Assembly (NCBI RefSeq): GCF_021018805.1
Contig: NC_086247.1
Coordinates: 1,751,501 to 1,815,500 of the forward strand
Source: Prinia subflava
Taxonomy: Eukaryota; Chordata; Aves; Passeriformes; Cisticolidae
DNA: 64,000 nucleotides
Direction: 5' to 3'
Shown: one piece after another, positions 10,591 to 21,765 of the stretch
Layout: each line of letters starts with the position of its first letter
Position numbering within the stretch: the stretch's first letter is position 1
Notes under the pieces: generated by a model
Database searches by the model: none
The model's input: the letters and a program-made list of their open reading frames with translations, nothing else
Told to the model about the DNA's origin: nothing
Made by a program: the position numbers and the translations under genes

Positions 10591-12068
10591 CATCCCTGGA
10601 ATACCTAAAATAGACCCAAAATGTAATTTAAATATAGATACTACACTAATTTTTGAAGAAGCATTAAGTATTTCCACAAACCTTGCCTGGTTTTCAGTTC
10701 AGCAGACAAAGAAAACACAGGCAGATCCCCCAAAATACACTCTCCAGGCATCTGCACACAACAGTTCCTGTGTGGGTGGATGTGTGAGGAAAAATCAATT
10801 TTCTGGAGGTTTCCTGTGGTGCCTGTCACCCCCTCAGCTTAATTAAACACGAAAAATCTGTGCTGCACATCCCATCCATCAGCCTAAAGACCCAGTAATC
10901 AAGCTGGCACTCCCCACACCTCCGTCCTGTGGGTCAGGGGGGGCTGGAGGGCTAAAATGCTCCATGGTGCCATCCTGATTTGGACACACTGCATCCAGCT
11001 GAACAATATTCCCTGCTCATTTTTACAATTTCCTTTATTTTGGGACCTTTGTGTTTGCTCCTTTCTGTGTTTCTTAAACCGGCTGGGTTATTTTTCCTCT
11101 CTCACATTTCCCTGCATCCAGCTGAACAATATTCCCTGCTCATCTTTACAATTTCCTTTATTTTGGGACCTTTCTCTGTTTGCTCCTTTCTGTGTTTCTT
11201 AAACCGGCTGGGTTTTTTTCCTCTCTCACGTTTCAGGTCCAGACACGGGTTGTTGCCTTCTGACTCTTCCCAAACACGCGGTGATGCCAAGGATGTCAGG
11301 AAGTCTGGAAAGGTCGGACAACTGTGCTGTTCCCATCAATTTTCTCGCTCCTGAGGCTCGAAAGCAGCACCAACAAAAGACCTTTTCAAGTGGTGCTGTA
11401 AGAAAAACCTGCCGAGCTTCCAAAGCAGGGGAGGGACGGGGCGGCTCAGCAGGAACTGAGGGAGAAGAGGGGTCATCCAGGGGCAGAGTGCTGTGATCCA
11501 GGAGAGCTGAGCACCTCTCCTGGCTGGGTATTGATTTCTGTGCTCAAGCTCAAATCCAGGCTTGTCTGGAGGAGCTCTGAGGGCAGCGTGGGGCTCTCCA
11601 CTCCCCCAAGCCCTGGGCTGTGGTGAACGTGACCATGACTGTGTGGGGAGAGCTCAGACATCCCTCTTTTGATGGAATTGGCTCTCTACAGGCAGGTAAA
11701 AATAGCCAGGACTCCTCATCTGCCTCGGGGATGAGTGAGACATTGCTCCATCCACAGGACAATCCTTCCTCACCTGGGATATAAAATGGCTTTTCCCATC
11801 TGCTGGATCTGCTGGACCACAACCCCCTGAAATCAGAGGGGTGCAGGCCAGGCGTGTGTGAGGGCACAAGGTGACATTTTATCAGTGGCAGGGCAGAGTG
11901 TGAGGCTTCTGTCCCTGAATTCCAGCTTGCTACAAAGGAACGAGCCTTTCAATGGGTCAATAACATAGATCAAAACCATGTGAGTTGTCACACTTTGGCA
12001 ATAAAAGCTCATTTCAAGCCTCCATTTCATCTTCTTCAAGGGGAGGATTGCACAGGACAGGACTGACC
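10591..12068. other. Unique sequence holding a 123-bp duplication
   Basis: About 1.5 kb without mobile elements that I recognise. The tandem duplication at 10991-11234 lies here. Frames of 60 to 124 codons cover the duplication and neighbouring sequence, but none resembles a known protein. Confidence 0.5.
10991..11234 (+). repeat. 123-bp tandem duplication, two copies
   Basis: GCATCCAGCTGAACAATATT starts at 10991 and again at 11114. The two copies agree through CTTTATTTTGGGACCTTT, TGTTTGCTCCTTTCTGTG and CTTAAACCGGCTGGGTT to CCTCTCTCAC. The few differences include ATTTTTAC versus ATCTTTAC, a short TCTC insertion in copy two and ACATTT versus ACGTTT. The low divergence suggests a recent duplication. 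Confidence 0.95.
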
Positions 12069-12352
12069 AAGGGTCTCCCTAGTGACAAGTGATGGGACAA
12101 AAAAAAACAGCCTCAGGTTGCCTGAGGGGAGGTTTGGATTGGAATTAGGAAAAACCTCTTTCCCAAGAGGGTTGTCAGGCACTGAACAGGGTGCCCAGGG
12201 AAGTGGCTGAATCACCATAGCTAGAGGGATTTAAAAGATACAGAGATGTGACACTTGGGGACACAACTGAGTGGTGGGCTCGGCTGTGCTGGGGGAACAG
12301 TTGGATTAGATGATCTCAGAGGGCTTTTCCAATCTAAGAGTTGCTATGATTT
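12069..12352 (+). mobile_element. CR1 LINE 3' region, first of a tandem pair
   Basis: Forward CR1 from TCTCCCTAGTGACAAGTGAT through GGTTGCCTGAGGGGAGGTTT, GGGTTGTCAGGCACTGAAC and GTGACACTTGGGGACACAAC to the end motif TTTTCCAATCTAAGAGTTGC followed by TATGATTT. It belongs to the AAGTGGCTGA(A/G)TCACCA subfamily. Confidence 0.92.
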
Positions 12353-12475
12353 GGAAAGAAAATTCTTCACCAAAATGGTTGTCAAGCCCTGGAACAGGCT
12401 GCCCGGGGAAGTGGCTGAGTCACCACCCTGGAGGGATTTAAAAGGTGTGTGGGTGTGACACTTGGGGACATGAAT
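12353..12475 (+). mobile_element. CR1 LINE fragment, second of the pair
   Basis: Begins directly after the previous CR1 end and repeats its middle: GGTTGTCAAGCCCTGGAAC, GGGAAGTGGCTGAGTCACC, GGAGGGATTTAAAAGG and GTGACACTTGGGGACATG. Equivalent motifs are about 210 bp apart in the two elements. This one lacks the 3' terminus. Confidence 0.9.
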
Positions 12476-13481
12476 TGGACTATTGGTCCTCCCTTTGCTG
12501 ACCTCCAAAGCCGTCTCGAGGTGATTTGACCTCCTGGCCACCTCCTCTGCTGCCCAATTTCTCTCTGTTCTCACTCTGAATGTCACCAAGTGGTGACACT
12601 CACCGCAGGAGAAGGAAGCGGGGTGGGTTCATCTCCCCTGGAGAACCCCAAAAGAGGAAAAGTGCAGCACTTGTAGCAAAATGGATCATCCCAGGACAAA
12701 GGAAGAGCCAAACCAGCAGGAGCAGCCTGAGGCCAAAATGTGCCATCAGATGTGAGAACAATGCAGCAGGGGAGGAGAGAGGGGAGCAGTGAAGGATCAG
12801 AGTCATTTTTGGAGAGATAGGGAAAAGCAAGAGAAGGACTGTAAAGAAAGCTTATCTTGTTCCTGCCTGTTCTCCCTCTGCCTTCGGGATTATGCAAATG
12901 AATCATTCAAGTAGATTTCCCTGGTAATTAAAAAGTCTGCTCTTTTTAATTAAACTTTCCCTCCAGAGTGAGGGTTTTTTTTTTTTTGTTTTTAGTTCCC
13001 CCTTGAGAAACTAATCTTTACAAGACTTCTTTCCCCTCCTCTCTTCTTTCTCTTTCTTTCCCTTCTCCCACAAAATTGTCAAGGCCTGTCACAAACTGAT
13101 CTGAGCACTGAGTTAAACTAGAATTTGCTGGAGAAAGCAACAGGAGAAAACTTTGAATCTGGGTTGAGGGAGCAAGTGGGAGTGGGACTTCAGAGCGTGG
13201 GAATGGCTTTAAGGGCTTGTGCACAGAAGCAGAAAGAAAATATCAGAGGAAATCCAAAGAAAGGTAGGACGGAAAAAAAAAATTACAAGTTTGAGTGCTT
13301 CCAGCTCCTGAGATTTAGCTGTAGGAGGTCTGCAAGGAGATATAATTAGTAAGAAAGCTGAAGTGAACTCGTGCTGGAATATTTAACTGCGGGTCATGAG
13401 AAATTGGCAGGGTTAAACCAGACGAACAATTACTGCACAATATCACTTCAGAGCGGTTTTTCTGCACTCCCAGCAGCTGAT
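12476..13481. other. Unique sequence with an octamer-containing stretch
   Basis: No mobile element recognised. 12885-12955 contains ATGCAAAT (12892-12899), TAATTA-like words and runs of TTTTAATTAAA, the kind of vocabulary seen in developmental enhancers. No coding frame above about 110 codons. Confidence 0.45.
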
Positions 13482-13583
13482 GGAATCATAGAATCATGGA
13501 ATATCCTGAGCTGAGAGGGACCCACAAGGATCATCAAAGTCCAACACCTTCCCTGCACAGGGAACCCCAAGAATTCCACCATG
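13482..13583 (-). mobile_element. CR1 LINE 3' end
   Basis: Reverse CR1 with its terminal repeats intact: GGAATCATAGAATCATGGAA, TATCCTGAGCTGAGAGGGAC and CCACAAGGATCATCAAAGTC. The ATCCTGAG(C/T)TG variant marks a separate subfamily from the TGGTTTGGGTTGG copies. Confidence 0.9.
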
Positions 13584-13823
13584 GAGACAAAGTCTGCATG
13601 AAGCAGGCTCAAATTCAAAGCTGGATTTGTGTTTTCCTTTATCAATTGTCTTAGGGTGGGTGTTTCAATGCAGGACACAGGTGCCAGTGCTGTTGTCACT
13701 CTCACGACCATGTCCATGATGAACTTTTTCTCCTTCCCTTCACTGGACCAGACCCTTTGGAAACTGGAAGGCTGGGAAAAGAAAACAAAACAGGGAAAGC
13801 AAAGAAAACTCACCAGGCTCTGA
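13584..13823. other. Unique spacer
   Basis: No feature recognised. Confidence 0.4.
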
Positions 13824-13924
13824 GCGACCTGGTCTAATGGAAAGCTGGCCCATGGCAGGAACTTGGAATGAGATGATCTTTAAAGGTCCTTTGCAACCCA
13901 AACCACTCTGGGATTCTGTGATTT
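13824..13924 (+). mobile_element. CR1 LINE terminal fragment
   Basis: Forward CR1 end: GACCTGGTCTAATGGAAAGC, GCCCATGGCAGGAACTTGG, GATGATCTTTAAAGGTCC, CAACCCAAACCACTCTGG and the terminal GATTCTGTGATTT. Confidence 0.9.
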
Positions 13925-14231
13925 GTCACCAGGAGTCGTCTGAGCTTTCAATTCCCGTGAGGATCTGGTGAACTATGCAAGGGCTGATACAACTTGTCAA
14001 GCCCCTGATCCTATGAAGACAGTTCACTTTGTCAGCCTCTGATTCTGGGGTTTGGAGCCAGGTTTTGCTCCTTGCGCCCCTGTGAGCACCTTGGATATCA
14101 GGGGAGAGGGTGATAAGGAGGATAATCTAATCTGGGTGTTCTCATTTGAGTACAGTCAGTGGAGAAGAATCCAGTGGTGGTCAGGGCTCAGTGGATCCCA
14201 CCCCGAATAAGATTCCTGCTGGTGGTGCCAG
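13925..14231. other. Unique spacer
   Basis: Nothing recognised. Confidence 0.45.
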
Positions 14232-14395
14232 AAAATCACGGAATGGTTTGGGTTGGAAGGGACCTTTAAAGATCACCCAGTTCCAACCCCTTTCCATGCT
14301 CAGGGACACCTCCCACTGTCCCAGCTTGTTCCAAGCCCTTTCCAGTCTGGCCTTGGACACTTCCAGGGATGAGGCAGCCACAGCTTCTCTGGGCA
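14232..14395 (-). mobile_element. CR1 LINE, left arm of a copy split by an LTR
   Basis: Reverse CR1 from its terminus (ATCACGGAATGGTTTGGGTT) through CCACTGTCCCAGCTTGTTCC and GGACACTTCCAGGGATGAGG to CAGCTTCTCTGGGCA. The next CR1 bases (AACCTG...) appear only after 15050, so the LTR at 14396-15045 interrupts this copy. Confidence 0.93.
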
Positions 14396-15045
14396 TATCT
14401 TAGGTTGCAGTGCAAGATGTAACCAGCTGTGTGTGTTCTATTACCAGCTGTTAAAACCAGCTGGGGCAGTGTTCTTTATCTCTTCCATGACCCATCCTCC
14501 CTCCAGGGGATATCTTCCGTTCATGGGCCATCGAGGCTCCCTGCATGGCTGATACAGTTACATCATCCATTGGGAATGCTCCACCCAGGAGAGGAGCCAA
14601 GCATTCCTGGATAAAATCTGAGATTCAGAACACCAGGGCAGCCTGTTTGCTCTGGATTCCCAGAGGAAGACTGGAACCATCTCATCAACACTGGACCTTC
14701 AGAGGGAAACTACACCCTCCTACAGGATCATCTCTGCTCCAACAGAACCACATCTGTCACTGCAGGAGGTCTCTATTGAACTGCTATCAACACCCTGACC
14801 AACAGGGTGTCAGGTTGTGTTCTGACTCGGTCAGTGTTTTCTTTTTAGTTCGTTTGGGCTTTTTTACAACTACGTTTTTATTTTGATTTTCCTAGTAAAG
14901 AACTGGTATTCTTATTCCCATATCTTTCCCTGAGAGCCTCTTAATTTCAAAATCATAATCATTCATAGGGAGGGGGTTTACATTCTCCATTTCAAGGGAG
15001 GCTCCTGCCTTCCTCAGCAGACTCCTGTCTTTCCAGACCAGGACA
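14396..15045 (+). mobile_element. Solo LTR of an ERVL-like endogenous retrovirus, nested in CR1
   Basis: Aligns over its first two thirds with the LTRs at 41673 and 55087: TATCTTAGGTTG against TGTCCTGGGTTG at the start, then ATGCTCCACCC, ATCATCTCTGCTCCAACAGA and CCACATCTGTCACT. It ends TTCCAGACCAGGACA. The flanks are GGGCA (14391-14395) and GGCCA (15046-15050), a 5-bp duplication with one mismatch; 5 bp is typical of ERVL-type integration. A TATA-like GATAAAA is at 14610-14616 and a possible poly-A signal AGTAAA is near 14893. The last 200 bp differ from the other two copies. No retroviral genes remain. Confidence 0.87.
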
Positions 15046-15130
15046 GGCCAACCTGGCCCAAGGTCTCCCCAAACTCAAAGGGAAGAATTTCTTCCTATTA
15101 ACCCATCTGAACCTCCCCTCTTTCAAGCAG
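15046..15130 (-). mobile_element. CR1 LINE, right arm of the split copy
   Basis: Continues the CR1 broken at 14395: ACCTGGCCCAAGGTCTCCCC, then AAGGGAAGAATTTCTTCCTA, TTAACCCATCTGAACCTCCC and CTCTTTCA. Removing 14396-15050 restores a continuous CR1. Confidence 0.85.
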
Positions 15131-15817
15131 CTTGCCCAGAATGCTTCATCTTGTGATGGATTGGTGATTGTCCCCATGGCTGCAAAAACCACCCAGGGAC
15201 TTGGGACAACACCCTGCTGCCTAAAACCAGGCTGAGCTCTGCTGCCACAGCTCAGGCTGGTGTGAAATCTCTCTCCACACAAATTCCTGAGGCCCAGGAC
15301 ACTCCGTGAGTCTCTGCCCCCCTCGTGGGCAGCACGTGGGGTGGAATGAGGTGCTGGGTGGGCGATGACTCAACACACGACCCTCAACAAGGCAAGACCT
15401 CCTTGCAAACATCCTGAGCTCTGCTCTGCTCTTGGAAATTGCAGCCTCTCTCCGGTGCTGAAGGAAGATCTATGGATCCCCATCCACTGCTGAGTATCCC
15501 CTAAGGAAAATACAGCATTTCCATTCACCACCTCTTTAAATCTGCATCCTCTCCCCACCGCAGGGAGATAATTTTAGCCTTGATGCTTTATCTTCACAAC
15601 ACAAAGGTTCCTGTTTTTAAGTGCTGCACTTTTTTCCCCCCTCTTTTTTGGTAAGGAATTTGCTGGTTTAGTTTAATTTTGGTTTTTTTAAGCAATGCCT
15701 TAAGCAGGCAGATGATGAAGATCAGGGAGTGTCTAAATGTACACAGACATGAAGGGAAGGGCAGATAAAGACCACTGGGGATCTTTGAATGAAAAAAATG
15801 TCTTTTCAGGATCAATC
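15131..15817. other. Unique spacer
   Basis: No recognised repeat or coding feature. Several minus-strand frames of 60 to 96 codons overlap without any family signature. Confidence 0.5.
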
Positions 15818-15930
15818 ATAAAATCAGAGACTGGTTTAGGATGGAAGGGACCTTAAAGATCATCTTGTCCCCACCCACTAGACCAGGTTTGCTCAGAGCC
15901 CCATCCAGCCTGGATCATCAAATACTTTCC
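15818..15930 (-). mobile_element. CR1 LINE 3' end
   Basis: Reverse CR1: ATAAAATCAGAGACTGGTTT, GGAAGGGACCTTAAAGATCA, CCACTAGACCAGGTTTGCTC, then AGCCCCATCCAGCCTGGATC. Confidence 0.9.
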
Positions 15931-16631
15931 AAAAGTTTGGAGCTGTCAAGTGTGAGGAAGCAAAGGAAAGAGGTGGGAGGTTAGAGTGAGATCATATTTT
16001 TAGTGTGGTGCAGAAAATCCTCAGCAGGCTTCAGGAAGAAGTGAAATTCTGCTCCAGTCAAAGTCAAACAACAGAAAGAACACCATTTTTCAGCAACAAA
16101 TGTCAGGTATTGAAAAATCTCTTTACAATGTTGAAAAGGACAGAATGTTTCAGTCCTTCATCTGAAATTGCCTGTTTGGAATTTATCCCATTCTTTTATC
16201 TGAAAATTTTATTTTAAGAACTTAAAAAAAACCAAAACCCAACACAAGAATAAACCTCAAAAAGCAAAACACTGTGTTCTGATAACACTGAAACAAACCT
16301 TTGCTTTCAGCTACAGTTTTCTCTTCTGGTGCCTTTGTTCGAAGTTTTCAGCATTTCAGAGGCTGTTAAATTTCAAAATGGAAAAAATACAGAAAGTTCT
16401 GGAATTTCCCAGTAATCAGAATGTCTGGTCCACTTTTAACTAAATCACTTCCAAATTGTCTGTTTTGCTCCCATCCACATCATGGTTTATTTAATATAAA
16501 ACTATATAAAAATATAAAATTATGTTTTATATAAATAAATGATATTTCTTTATAAATATTTAAAAATATTTTCCTTGGGATTAATTGAAGGGTGATTATA
16601 AAAAAAAAGAGGGAGAGTGAAATTTTACATA
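15931..16631. other. Unique spacer, AT-rich toward its end
   Basis: No gene seen. 16485-16580 is a TATAAA/AAATAT-rich patch of low complexity. Confidence 0.5.
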
Positions 16632-16905
16632 GACAGACAATGACAGGACAATGGGAATGGTTTTAAAATGAAAGAGGGAAAAGTTAGATGGGAAATTGGG
16701 AAGAAATTCCTCCCTGTGAGGGTGGGGAAGCCCTGTACTGGAATTCCCAGAGGAGCTGTGGCTGCCCCATCCCTGGAAGTGTCCAAGGCCAGGTTGGATG
16801 GGGCTGGGAGCGATCTGGGATAGTGGGAGGTGTCCCTGTCCATGGCAGGGGGTGGAATTGGGTGATTTTTAGTCCCTTCTAGCTCAAACCAATCAAGATT
16901 TTTTT
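16632..16905 (+). mobile_element. CR1 LINE 3' region
   Basis: Forward CR1: GACAGGACAATGGGAATGG, GGGAAATTGGGAAGAAATTC, CTCCCTGTGAGGGTGGGGAA, AGCTGTGGCTGCCCCATCCC and GGTGTCCCTGTCCATGGCAG. It ends in a degraded AGCTCAAACCAATCAAGATT. Confidence 0.93.
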
Positions 16906-17835
16906 CTCTTTTGATCTCATGTCAGCTCCCTGAGCCCAGATCTCAAGAAAAATAATATTCCCTTTTTTTTTTTCCTGTTCTTCTGGCCTCTCTTGATTAA
17001 CTCTTGTACACGATGTTCTCTGAGAGGTGCCTGCTCCTTTCATGAGAAATGAACTGGAATAATTTATTGATTTGCATTCAGACATTGCAGTGGAGACAGG
17101 AGAGGCTGACAAATGGGTTCACACCAGCTGCTTAAATCTAGCATGGGAAAAGGAAAAACCCAGGAAAGGTTATTTTGCCAAGGGATCAGAGGAGATGAGG
17201 TCCAAGAGAGGAATCTCCTTTAAATAAGTAAAATCCCCTGTCCATGTGTGATGGTAAACAACCAAATTAATTACTCTGTGTGCAAAATAGGTGGAAAGGT
17301 TTTCCCCTCTTTGCCAAGAAGAAATCCTGGGTTTCCCTGTGCGAGCCACTGACCCTTAGGAAGGGGAGAACATCACCGAATCCTTTTTAACAAGGTCACT
17401 GCCTGGATCTGAAGGTCGTGGCTGCCAGAGTTGCTGATGGCAGGAAATCCAAAGCTGATTAATTTGGGAGATTTTTTCACTTGCAAACCCGTAACGCTGC
17501 CTTTCTACTCCATGAATGATTTAGGATTCTTGGATTTTAATTTGGTTCTTTTCTTCCTTCCCAGTTTAAAGATTCAGGACCAGTGGCAGAGACAAATAAT
17601 CAGCTGATTAATCTCACAGAAAATCTAAAGATTTTCTTTTTTTTTTTGCTTGTGACAAAAATTACTGCAGACTGTGAGTGAGCCAAAACCCAAAGCCTGG
17701 CAAGGCACTGACTAGGAAACTCAGAAGAAAAATTGGTAATTTCAGGTGTGATCTCCAAGGTTTGGGTCCCAGAGGAAAACTTGGAGTGGGTGAGGACAAA
17801 TTTACAGCCTGATGTAGATCTGGGAAATGAAGATT
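16906..17835. other. Unique spacer
   Basis: No repeat or gene recognised apart from short T runs near 16960 and 17640. Confidence 0.5.
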
Positions 17836-18262
17836 CTCAGGGGGCTGAAGCTTGTGGGGACAGGCTGGGAGAGCTGGAAATGTCCAGCCTGGAGAAGAGA
17901 AGGCTCCAGGGAGGCGTCAGAGCCCCTTCCAGTGCCTAAAGGGGCTCCAGGAGAGCTGGAGAGGGACTTGGAGGGATGGAGAGGCAGGAAAAGGGGAATG
18001 ATTTCCCACTGCCAGAGGGCAGGGTTAGATGGGATGCTGGGAAAAAAAAAAATCTTATTTGAGAGGGTGGTGAGGCCTTGGCAGAATTTGCCCAGAGAAG
18101 CTGTGGCTGGCCCATCCCTGGCAGTGTCCAAGGCCAGTTTGGGCAAGGCTTGGAGCAATCTGGGATACTGGAAGTTTTCCCTGCTCATGGCATGGGGTTG
18201 GAATGAGATGATCTTTGAGATCCTTTCCAATCAAACCGTTCCATGATTCCACGATTTCCCGA
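17836..18262 (+). mobile_element. CR1 LINE 3' region, about 430 bp
   Basis: One of the longer forward copies. It starts near TCAGGGGGCTGAAGCTTGTG, passes ATGTCCAGCCTGGAGAAGAG, AGGAGAGCTGGAGAGGGACT, GAGGCCTTGGCAGAATTTGC and AGCTGTGGCTGGCCCATCCC, and ends CCGTTCCATGATTCCACGAT. An A11 run interrupts the TGGGATGCTGGG...ATCTTATTT segment. The 142- and 139-codon frames across it are repeat shadows. Confidence 0.95.
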
Positions 18263-19186
18263 CCTATCCATTGCCCACAGCTTGTGGGCACTCAAATGTC
18301 TGCCTTGCACCTTTGGCTTCCTCAGATAAATGACGTCTGGTGCGCCTCTGCTGCTTTCCAGCAGCTCCAACCCCAGGATTCCCACTGGCACAGTTCAAAT
18401 TATAAATAGAATTCTAGGATGGCTTTTATGTTATTCTGCTGAATTTTTGTCATCTTTAATTTCATGTGGTTACCCTTAGTTACGTAAATAAAGTTATTTT
18501 TTCACACAGAAATGCCATGTATTTCTATTAATGAATCTTTTCCCCTTCCTCTTGGGGAGAATCAAACAGATGGGGTTTATTTTTTTGAGCATTAAAACAT
18601 TATCAAATTTTCATAACAAATAATTGCTTCGTATTTAAACAGCGTAGGAGCAAAAAGCAGGTACTGGGGAGTTTCATCCTCCAACACAACAGTGGGACAT
18701 TAAGTCCTCATCTTCTTGCAAGGTCACACTACAGACACACATTACTTAAATTAGTGGGTCCTGAGGGTACTTTCAAGAGCTGGACTGGTGGCATTTGAGC
18801 ACGGAAAATGAAGGTAAGAGGAGGACAGGAAGTGCTTCTCTATTCCCTGCTAAATCGTGACACTTCATTTTTCTTTTCTAAAAGCCTTCTCTAGAAATCA
18901 ATTATCTCGATCTCCATGTTAGGAACTTCTGCGAGGTGGCAAAAACTGCGACTGCAAAGTCCAGCTTCTCCCAGGGACTGAGCAAAGGTGAAAGCTGAGA
19001 ACTTGCCCTTGGCAATCTCTGGGATCAGACACTGAGGGGGTGGAATGAAAGGGGAAGATTCCTGGTTGGGAAGGACTTTGGAGGAGGGAGAGGGGAGAGA
19101 GGGAGGGAAGAGGAATCAAGTGTTTTGTCTCTCATAAGAAAATGTGTTGCAATAGGAAACAAAACCCTGTCACTTTTGCCAAGTCA
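18263..19186. other. Unique sequence
   Basis: About 0.9 kb without recognised repeats or coding frames. AT-rich around 18400-18660. Confidence 0.5.
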
Positions 19187-19700
<514 letters not shown>

Positions 19701-21294
19701 TCTCTTCCTTCCTTGGACTCCTCTCCCAGCAGGATCTTAGAGGGCAATTGACCACAGATTTTTTCCTCCCTTGTTTTCTCTAGAAATATAGGATTTCTCC
19801 AGAATTAATCTTCATCCATGAACTTTCCTCAACAGTAACTGTGAGAGGATGAAATCCAGTTCCTCACAGACCAAGTACCATGACTGTGCTGTCCAGTGAG
19901 ATGTTTCAAAGTGCTAAATTTATACTGCAAAATTTTTGGCTGAATTCAGTTTTAGTTTTGGTTAGAAAGAATCAGCTGGGAAGAAGCAGCTGCAGGAAAA
20001 GGGCATCCAGCTGTTTCCTCCCTGTACCTGGTTCTCCATTTTATTTGGACAACTTCGGATTAGCTCTGAAGTCCTGCACTGAATTCAGCAGCTCCCTTAA
20101 ATGTGGGGGTTTTAGGACTTTTTTTTTTTGAGAGGCCTCTCATTCTTCTCCCCAGAAAAAGTGCTGGGACTGGTGAAAGTTTGATGGTTTCTGACATCAA
20201 TAAGTCATAGCCGGACTCTCCTTGAGTTCAAAGAGTCACTGCTTGAATGACAGCTGCTCCTGGCTCTGATTTTCCATCCCAGATGTGACACGGATAAAAC
20301 CCACAGTGAGGGTGGATGAATCACTGGCTTTTATTGAGGAAACCTTCAGAAGAGAGGTGGGAGAAGCCTTTCTGTGCTAGAGGGAGCAAAGCCTCACTCA
20401 CTGCACATCCTCTGAACTAATGAATGAAACAGCCAGAAGTCAATTAATTTACAGCTACAAGCCCTGCCCTGACTTGTCCTTGGGGTGAGTTTGACCTTGG
20501 CTCTCTCTGGGCTATTCTGGCAAAATTTTGTGTAGGGAAAACATTCCCACTGTGGAATAATTGAGGTGGCAGTGGGCAAACCTGATCCATGGGGATTTTA
20601 CACAGCTGCTCTGAGGGATCCTCCCAGCCCTGATCCCATCTGTGTCCTGCCCAAAGCAGACGCTGGGGCCCCCATCCCCCTGTGGAATTGGTGACAGCGC
20701 TGTCCTGGAAGGGTGATAAATCAATAATGTCCTCCCCAGCAGAAGGGAAACCAATTTGGAGAGGAATTTGGTCTGTGCCGTGGGAAGCAGGATGCAATAT
20801 GAGCAAAGCACAGATGATGGCAGCAAAGTATAAACCCAGGAAAATATCAATCGCATTTAATAAAGAGCTGAGGAATTTATTAGAGAAGTTTCTGGGAAGT
20901 TTCTGATGTTTGGGATCCCTACTGGAGATAAATCCTTCTGAATACACCTGCCTGCAGGACAGCAATTTTCTGTCATTACAACAGAACCAAGAAAAATATT
21001 TTACAAGAGGAAATATTTGCATGTAACAGGAGCTCACAGTGGATAGAGAGGTGTAATTGTTCCCGTGTTAATTAATACAGTTCTAACACAGTACCCAAGG
21101 AAATCATTCCCATTTTCTTTTCTGTTGCTAGAAGCTTGTGACTGTCAAAATCCTCTTGCTTTCAGAGAAGTTACAACTTTGGGAATACATCTGGGATTAC
21201 TGGGAATGTGTTTATTTGTGGACAATGGAGTGAATTGGTGTTGTTTCTTGCCTGCGTAATTTTTCCTGAGTTCCCTTGCATTGGAAATTAATTG
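19701..21294. other. Unique sequence, no gene accepted
   Basis: About 1.6 kb free of mobile elements. The minus-strand frame 20444-21037 (197 codons) is the longest non-repeat frame in the window. I recognise no domain, and its composition looks like translated noncoding DNA. A second minus-strand frame of 114 codons overlaps it. Confidence 0.5.
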
Positions 21295-21374
21295 AACAGG
21301 GTTTGGAGCACCCTGGTCTCGTGGAAGGTGTCCCTGTCCATAGCAGGGAGTTGGAACTGGATGTTCTTTAAGAA
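21295..21374 (+). mobile_element. CR1 LINE terminal fragment
   Basis: Forward CR1 end: AGCACCCTGGTCTCGTGGAA, GGTGTCCCTGTCCATAGCAG and GGAGTTGGAACTGGATGTTC. It runs straight into a reverse CR1, so the two elements meet tail to tail. Confidence 0.9.
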
Positions 21375-21765
21375 TTTTTTGGGTTGGGAAGGGATCTAAA
21401 AAGCTTGTTCCACCCTGCTGCCATGGGCAGGGACACTCCACTATTCCAGGTTGCTCCAAGCCCCATCCAGCCAGGACTTCAACACTTCCAGGGATGGGAC
21501 ATCCAAAATTTCTCTGGACACCTGTGCCAGGGCCTCACCACCCTCACAGGGAAGAATTTTTTCCTAATATCCAATCTAAACCTACCCTCCTTCACCTTAA
21601 GACCATTCCCCTTCTTCTATCACTGCATATCCTTATCCAAGTTCCCTCTCCTGGCTTTTAGGAGCTCCTTTAAGCTCTGGAAGGGGCTCTAAGATCCCCC
21701 TGAATCTTCTCTTCTCCAGGCTGAACATCCCCAGGTCTCCCAGCCTGGGAGAATTAAAGGAACTG
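21375..21765 (-). mobile_element. CR1 LINE 3' region, about 390 bp
   Basis: Reverse CR1: TTTGGGTTGGGAAGGGATCT, CTGCCATGGGCAGGGACACT, CACTTCCAGGGATGGGACAT, AGGGAAGAATTTTTTCCTAA, AAGACCATTCCCCTTC, TTTAAGCTCTGGAAGGGGCT and CTCTTCTCCAGGCTGAACAT, ending after CTCCCAGCCTGGGA. Confidence 0.94.
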
